Below, one piece after another: positions 57,254 to 64,000 of a DNA stretch of 64,000 nucleotides. Source of the stretch: Brassica napus (lineage: Eukaryota; Streptophyta; Magnoliopsida; Brassicales; Brassicaceae); NCBI RefSeq assembly GCF_020379485.1, contig NW_026014635.1, positions 21,001-85,000 on the forward strand, written 5' to 3'. The notes beneath the pieces are model-generated. The model saw only the letters and a list, made by a program, of their open reading frames with translations, had not been told where the DNA came from and searched no databases. Position 1 is the first letter of the stretch. Each line of letters starts with the position of its first letter. The position numbers were made by a program, and so were the translations under genes.

Positions 57254-60200
57254 CACACGGACAGCAAAGGACGTCATGTGTGTGCTGACGGACACCCACG
57301 GACGTCATGTGTGTGCTGACGGACACCCACGGACGTCCTGTGTGTACTGAACAGACAGCCCACGTGGGCCAAAATCACCCGAACAGTCCACGGGAAGGGC
57401 CAGCTTGCTGAGTCCAAGGACCAGCGTGCTGATATGTGCACTGATGGACAGCCACGAGCGTCCTGTGTATGCTGACGGACACACACGGACACACACAGAC
57501 AGCCACGGACACCCATGGACGTCCTGTGTGTACTGAACAGACTGCCCACGTGGGCCAAAATCACCCAAACAGTCCACGGGAAGGGCCAGCGTGCAGAGTC
57601 CAAGGACCAACGTGCTGATATGTGTACTGATGGACAGCCACAGACGTCCTGTGTGTGCTGACGGACACAGACGGACACGCACAGACACACACGTACAGCC
57701 ACAGACGTCTTGTGTGTGCTGGCGGACACCAACGGACGTCCTGTGTGTACTGAACAGACAGCCCACGTGGGCCAAAATCACCCGAACAGTCCACGGGAAG
57801 GGTCAGCGTGCTGAGTCCAAGGACCAACGTGCTGATATGTGTACTGACGGACAGCCACAGACGTCTTGTGTGTGCTGACGGACACACACGGACAGCCATG
57901 GACGTCCTGTGTGTGCTGAAGGACACACGGACGTCCTGTGTGTGCTGACGGACACCCACGGACGTTCTGTGTGTACTGAACAGACAGCCTACGTGGTCCA
58001 AAATCACCCGAACAGTCAACAGGAAGGGCCAACGTGCTGAGTCCAAGGACCAGCGTGCTGATATGTGTACTGATTGACAACCACGGACGTCCTGTGTGTG
58101 CTAACAGACACACACGGACACACACGGACAGCGACAAACAGCCACGAACGTCCTATGTGTTCTGAAGGACAACCACAGACAGCCATGGACGTCCTGTGTG
58201 TGCTGGCGGACACCCATGGACGTCCTGTGTGTACTGAACAGACAGCCGACCTGGGCCAAAATCACCCAAACAGTCCACGGGAAGGGCCAGCGTGTTGAGT
58301 CGAAGGACCAACGTGCTGATATGTGTACTGATGGACAGCCACGGACGTCCTGTGTGTGCTGACAGACACACACGGACACAAACAGACAGCCACGGACGTC
58401 CTGTGTGTGCTGGCGGACACCCACAGATGTCCTGTGTGTACTGAACAGACAGCCCACGTGGGCTAAAATCACCCGAACAGTCCACGGGAAGGGTCAGCGT
58501 GCTGAGTCCAAGGACCAACGTGCTGATATGTGTACTGATGGACAGCCACGGACGTCCTGTGTGTGCTGACAGACACACACGGACACAAACAGACAGCCAC
58601 GGACGTCCTGTGTGTGCTGGCGGACACCCACAGACGTCCTGTGTGTACTGAACAGACAGCCCACGTGGGCTAAAATCACCCGAACAGTGCACAGGAAGGG
58701 TCAGCGTGCTGAGTCCAAGGACCAACATGCAGATATAAGTACTGATGGACAGCCACAGACGTCCTGTGTGTGCTTACGGACACACAAGGACAGCCACATA
58801 AGTCTTGTGTGTGCTCACGGACACCCACGGACATCCTGTGTGTACTGACGGACACCCACGGACAGCCACAGACGTCATGTGTGTGCTGACGGACACACAC
58901 AGACGTCTGGTGTGTGCTGAAGGACACCCACAGACGTCCTGTGTGTACTTAACAGACAGGCCACATTGGCCAAAATCACCCAAACAGTCCACAAGAAGGG
59001 TCAGCATTCTGAGTCCAAGGACTAACGTGCTGATATGTGTACTGATGGACAGCCATAGACGTCCTGTCTGTGCTGACGGACACACACGGACACACACGGA
59101 CACACAAGGACAGCCAAGGACGTCTTGTGTGTGCTGACGGACACCCACGGACGTCATGTGTGTGCTGACGGACACCCACGGATGTCCTGTGTGTACTGAA
59201 CAGATAGCCCACGTGGGCCAAAATCACCTGAACAGTCCACGGGAAGGGCCAGCGTGCTGAGTCCAAGGACCAGCGTGCTGATATGTGCACTGATGGACTG
59301 CCACGGACGTCCTGTGTATGCTGACGGACACACACGGACACACACACACAGCCACAGACACCCACGGACGTCCTGTGTGTACTGAACAGACTGCCCACGT
59401 GGTCCAAAATCACCCAAACAGTCCACGGGAAGGGCCAGCATGCTGAGTCCAAGGACCAACGCGCTGATATGTGTACTGATGGACAGCCACGGACGTCCTG
59501 TGTGTGCTGACGGACACAGACGGACAGGCACAGACACACACGGACAGCCATGGACGTCCTGTGTGTGCTGAAGGACACACGGACGTCCTGTGTGTGCTGA
59601 CGGACACCCACGGACGTTCTGTGTGTACTGAACAGACAGCCTACATGGTCCAAAATCACCCGAACAGTCAACAGGAAGGGCCAACGTGCTGAGTCCAAGG
59701 ACCAGCGTGCTGATATGTGTACTGATGGACAACCACGGGCGTCCTGTGTGTGGTAACAGACACACACGGACACACACGGACAGCGACAAACAGCCACGAA
59801 CGTCCTATGTGTGCTGACGGACAGCCACAAACAGCCATGGACGTCCTGTGTGTGCTGGCGGACACCCATGGACGTCCTGTGTGTACTGAACAGACAGCCG
59901 ACGTGGGCCAAAATCACCCAAACAGTCCACAGGAAGGGCAAGCGTGTTGAGTCGAAGGACCAACGTGCTGATATGTGTACTGATGGACAGCCACGGACGT
60001 CCTGTGTGTGCTGACAGACACACACGGACGTCCTGTGTGTACTTAACAGACAGGCCACAGGGCCAAAATCACCCGAACAGTCCACGGGAAGGGTCAGCGT
60101 GCTGAGTCCAAGGACTAACGTGCTGATATGTGTACTGATGGACAGCCATAGACGTCCTGTCTGTGCTGACGGACACACACGGACACACACGGACACACAA

Positions 60201-63200
60201 GGACAGCCAAGGACGTCTTGTGTGTGCTGACGCACACCCATGGACGTCATGTGTGTGCTGACGGACACCCACGGATGTCCTGTGTGTACTGAACAGATAG
60301 CCCACGTGGGCCAAAATCACCCGAACAGTCCACGGGAAGGGCCAGCGTGCTGAGTCCAAGGACCAGCGTGCTGATATGTGCACTGATGGACAGCCACGGA
60401 CATCCTGTGTATGCTGACGGACACACACGGACACACACAGACAGCCACAGACACCCACGGACGTCCTGTGTGTACTGAACAGACTGCCCATGTGGTCCAA
60501 AATCACCCAAACAGTCCACGGGAAGGGCCAGCATACTGAGTCCAAGGACCAACGCGCTGATATGTGTACTGATGGACAGCCACGGACGTCCTGTGTGTGC
60601 TGACGGACACAGACGGACACGCACAGACACACACGTACAGCCACGGACGTCTTGTGTGTCCTGGCGGACACCAACGGACGTCCTGTGTGTACTGAACAGA
60701 CAGCCCAAGTGGGCCAAAATCACCCGAACAGTCCACGGGAAGGGTCATCGTGCTGAGTCCAAGGACAAACGTGCTGATATGTGTACTGACGGACAGCCAC
60801 GGACGTCATGTGTGTGCTGACGGAAACACACGGACAGCCATGGACATCATGTGTGTGCTGACGGACACACACGTACAGCCACGGACGTCTTGTGTGTGCT
60901 GACGGACACCCACGGACGTCCTGTGTGTACTGAACAGACAGCCCACGTGGGCCAAAATCACCCAAACAGTCCACGGCAAGGGCCAGCGTGTTGAGTCCAA
61001 GGACCAATATGCTGATATGTGTACTGATGGACAGCCACGGACGTCCTGTGTGTGCTGGCGGACACAGACGGACACACACAGACACAAACAGACAGCCACT
61101 GGCGTCATGTGTGTGCTGGCGGACACCCACGGACGTCCTGTGTGTACTGAACAGACAGCTTACGTGGGCCAAAATCACCCGAACAGTCCACAGGAAGGGT
61201 CAGCGTGCTGAGTCCAAGGACCAACATGCAGATATGTGTACTGATGGACAGCCACAGACGTCCTGTGTGTGTTGACGGACACACACGGACAGCCACAAAA
61301 GTCTTGTGTGTGCTGACGGACACCCACGGACGTCTTGTGTGCGCTGACGGACACCCACGGACAACCACGGACGTCCTTTGTGTGCTGACGGACACACACG
61401 GACGTCCTGTGTGTACTTAACAGACAGCCCACGTGGGCCAAAATCACCCAAACAGTCCACGGTAAGGGTCAGCATGCTGAGTCCAAGGACCAACGCGCTG
61501 ATATGTGTACTGATGGATAGCCACGGACGTCCTGTGTGTGCTGACGGACACAGACGGACACGCACAGACACACACGTACAGCCACGGACGTCTTGTGTGT
61601 GCTGGCGGACACCAACGGACGTCCTGTGTGTACTGAACAGACAGCCCAAGTGGGCCAAAATCACCCGAACAGTCCACGGGAAGGGTCATCGTGCTGAGTC
61701 CAAGGACAAACGTGCTGATATGTGTACTGACGGACAGCCACGGACGTCATGTGTGTGCTGACGGAAACACACGGACAGCCATGGACATCATGTGTGTGCT
61801 GACGGACACACACGTACAGCCACGGACGTCTTGTGTGTGCTGACAGACACCCACGGAGGTCCTGTGTGTACTGAACAGACAGCCCACGTGGGCCAAAATC
61901 ACCCAAACAGTCCACGGCAAGGGCCAGCGTGTTGAGTCCAAGGACCAATATGCTGATATGTGTACTGATGGACAGCCACGGACGTCCTGTGTGTGCTGAC
62001 GGACACAGACGGACACACACAGACACAAACAGACAGCCACTGGCGTCATGTGTGTGCTGGCGGACACCCACGGACGTCCTGTGTGTACTGAACAGACAGC
62101 CCACGTGGGCCAAAATCACCCGAACAGTCCACAGGAAGGGTCAGCGTGCTGAGTCCAAGGACCAACATGCAGATATGTGTACTGATGGACAGCCACAGAC
62201 GTCCTGTGTGTGTTGACGGACACACACGGACAGCCACAAAAGTCTTGTGTGTGCTGACGGACACCCACGGACATCTTGTGTGCGCTGACGGACACCCACG
62301 GACAACCACGGACGTCCTTTGTGTGCTGACGGACACACACGGACGTCCTGTGTGTACTTAACAGACAGCCCACGTGGGCCAAAATCACCCAAACAGTCCA
62401 CGGGAAGGGTCAGCATGCTGAGTCCAAGGACTAACGTGCTGATATGAGTACTGATGGACAGCCACAGACGTCTTGTGTGTGCTGACAGACACACACGGAA
62501 AGCCAAGGACTTCTTGTGTGTGCTGACGGACACCCACGGATGTCATGTGTGTGCTGCCGGACACCCACGGACGTCATGTGTGTACTGAACAGACAGCCCA
62601 CGTGGGCCAAAATCACCCGAACAATTCACGGGAAGGGCCAGCGTGCTGAGTCCAAGGACCAGGGTGCTGATATGTGCACTGATGGACAGCCACGGACGTC
62701 CTGTGTATGCTGACGGACACACACGGACACAGACAGACAGCCACGGACACCCACAGACGTCCTGTGTGTACTGAACAGACTGCCCACGTGGGCCAAAATC
62801 ATCCAAACAGTCCACGGGAAGGGCCAGCGTGCTGAGTCCAAGGACCAACGTGCTGATATCTGTACTGATGGACAGCCACGGACGTCCTGTGTGTGCTGAC
62901 GGACACAGACGGACACGCACAGACACACACGTACAGCCACGGACGTCCTGTGTATGCTGACGGACACACACAGACACAGACAGACAGCCACGGACACCCA
63001 CGGACGTCCTGTGTGTACTGAACAGACTGCCCACGTGGGCTAAAATCATCCAAACAGTCCACGGGAAGGGTCAGCGTGCTGAGTCCAAGGACCAACGTGC
63101 TGATATGTGTACTGACGGACAGCCACGGACATCCTGTGTGTGCTGACAGACACACACGGACAGCCATGGACGTCATGTGTGTGCTGACGGACACACACGT

Positions 63201-63290
63201 ACAGCCATGGACGTCTTGTGTGTGCTGACGGACACACACGGACGTCCTGTGTGTACTGAACAGACAGCCCATGTGTGCCAAAATCACCCA
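57254..63290 (+). repeat. Tandem array block 3
   Basis: The largest block, about 6 kb, same orientation and modules as blocks 1 and 2. Anchors (CAGTCCAC or variants) at 57384, 57570, 57787, 58013, 58271, 58478, 58685, 58985, 59233, 59419, 59665, 59923, 60078, 60326, 60512, 60729, 60967, 61184, 61453, 61670, 61908, 62125, 62394, 62622, 62808 and 63055. Spacings fall on about 155, 186, 217 and 248 bp or 207, 238, 269 and 300 bp, that is 31-bp steps with or without about 21 bp. It contains a near-identical 941-bp tandem duplication. The right edge shows a partial repeat CCAAAATCACCC (63279-63309). No gene. Confidence 0.95.
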
Positions 63291-63641
63291 CGGATAGCCA
63301 AAATCACCCGAGAAGCCAAAAATTCAAAAATTAATATTTTTGAAGAAAGTTTTCTGAAAGGAAACATCAAAAATATGTCAACAAAGAGTTTAGAATGTCA
63401 AGTGTTGATCAAAAGTTGCTGTAGACATCCGTTTAGACCACGAAACCCCGAACTTTGTAGCATGCAAAAGACATGGTTAGAAGCAAAAGAAAATCATGAA
63501 AATTTACCAGAAAATATCTTTAACCATTCTTATGAAGCATGCAAAAAATCAGATTCAAATTCCAAGTATTTTTTTTTACATCAAAAATACTCTCGGAACA
63601 CAACCAATGTCTACTGGTGACAGACTGAAAAAAAGTGTTTT
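63291..63641 (+). other. Unique AT-rich right flank of the array
   Basis: AT-rich and non-repetitive, without a convincing gene. Its reverse complement occurs in patch G (18766-19061). It has two CATGCA words (63461-63466, 63539-63544). A frame from 63177 to 63620 runs from array into this flank and is not conserved as protein in G, so I do not call it a gene. Confidence 0.7.
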
Positions 63642-63643
63642 GT

Positions 63644-63651
63644 CTATATAA
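63644..63651 (+). promoter_or_regulatory. Candidate TATA box
   Basis: CTATATAA followed by GGGGTAGGCACTC. It lies just beyond the region shared with patch G and 79 bases before the ATG at 63730; a start site about 30 bp downstream would leave a leader of about 55 bases. Confidence 0.45.
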
Positions 63652-63652
63652 G

Positions 63653-63678
63653 GGGTAGGCACTCTTCTGAGCCTACCC
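63653..63678 (+). other. Hairpin 1
   Basis: GGGTAGGC (63653-63660), 10-base loop, GCCTACCC (63671-63678): a perfect 8-bp stem just after the TATA box. Confidence 0.6.
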
Positions 63679-63698
63679 TCAGTACCCGAAGGGGTATG

Positions 63699-63726
63699 TA
63701 GTGTTGGATTGCTCGGTCCAACACTA
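63699..63726 (+). other. Hairpin 2
   Basis: TAGTGTTGGA (63699-63708), 8-base loop TTGCTCGG, TCCAACACTA (63717-63726): a perfect 10-bp stem ending three bases before the ATG at 63730. Confidence 0.6.
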
Positions 63727-63729
63727 TCG

Positions 63730-64000
63730 ATGGCTGGGTTGAGGTCGATGGCCGGATTGTCTCCAATGAATTTTCCGGTAACTTTTCCGGTGAATTTTCT
63801 GGCGGACTGTTTTGCCCCTAACTTCAAATTTTCACGCTTGTGTGGTGTTGGCCTGGTTTTATCCGTCTTCCAGTTGCTCTTTTGATTACATCTCAAGAGT
63901 GGTTGGAAAGATTGATGTTAGCGGGGCAAATGAACATTCGGCGTATGAGTGGTGATTGGATAGCTAGTGTTTGTAGGCTCTGTGCTCGCGCACCCAACTA
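63730..64000 (+). CDS. Unidentified partial ORF running off the window
   Basis: Open from ATG 63730 to the window end (90 codons, no stop); the same frame is open upstream to a TAA at 63649-63651. The N-terminus begins MAGLRSMAGLSPMNFPVTFP, with an internal MAGL repeat and a TFPVNF repeat. Downstream it is rich in Trp, Cys and Leu (WCWPGFIRLPVALL, then WIASVCRLCARA). I do not recognise the family. The context, a TATA box at 63644 and two hairpins in the likely leader, is what one would expect of a transcribed unit, but random open frames of this length occur. It could be the start of a host gene, of a non-LTR element, or chance. Confidence 0.35.

Noticed and set aside
57274..63287. Long minus-strand open frames in the array (up to 430 codons, overlapping in all frames), such as 58976-60268
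   Set aside because: The 31-bp module has no stop codon in any minus-strand frame, and the spacer has few. Overlapping frames in all registers, low complexity and no conserved start show a composition effect, not genes.
63177..63620. 147-codon frame spanning array edge and flank
   Set aside because: Starts inside array modules; the homologous copy in patch G does not preserve the frame.

Overview
The window is plant nuclear heterochromatin built from nested LTR retrotransposons and one complex tandem-repeat array. The evidence for a land plant is that every readable primer binding site matches initiator tRNA-Met (TGGTATCAGAGC), the retroelements are plant-type Ty3/Gypsy lineages (chromodomain 'Tekay/Del-like' elements and a lineage whose coding region runs into its 3' LTR, as described for CRM centromeric elements), and LTRs reach 3 kb. 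A eudicot, possibly a Brassicaceae, is my guess only. I found no host protein gene that I recognise, and no tRNA, rRNA or CRISPR. A pericentromeric or centromere-proximal location is plausible.

Layout. 1-18626: element F (minus strand), a Tekay-like chromovirus whose gag end lies at 1-433 and whose 5' LTR lies at 8847-18626. Two elements sit inside it: H (434-8058, TSD GTTCC), an internally deleted element with 3.3-kb LTRs, and A (10449-17353, TSD CTTTG), a nearly complete CRM-like element carrying only two frameshifts. 18627-23361: element D, an older CRM-like element, cut by F on its left and carrying an inverted patch of the tandem array (G, 18766-19341). 23362-63290: a single tandem array made of 31-bp modules and a spacer of about 125 bp, now split into three blocks (23362-26867, 35970-38290, 57254-63290). 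Element E (26868-35969, minus, TSD CGTCC) separates blocks 1 and 2. A pile of elements separates blocks 2 and 3: B (38291-46641, plus, internally deleted), a 42-bp LTR remnant, C (46684-55174, minus, Tekay-like) and a truncated LTR, I (55175-57253). 63291-64000: the unique right flank of the array, then a TATA box, two hairpins and an unidentified ORF that runs off the window.

Order of events: the array is oldest. D, E, B and the I-type LTR entered it; F entered D; H and A entered F. Every polyprotein here is broken (frameshifts, stops, or loss of a catalytic integrase Asp), so the elements could move only with help from intact relatives. A comes closest to intact.

Points of most interest: (1) an 89-bp intron-like insertion exactly at the gag/protease junction of E, absent from C, with an in-frame stop just inside it; this would make splicing the switch between Gag and Gag-Pol; (2) an array whose spacing is quantised in 31-bp and 10-bp steps and which carries ACGT-core motifs in nearly every module; (3) a dyad symmetry just inside the ends of several LTR families, with compensatory base changes.
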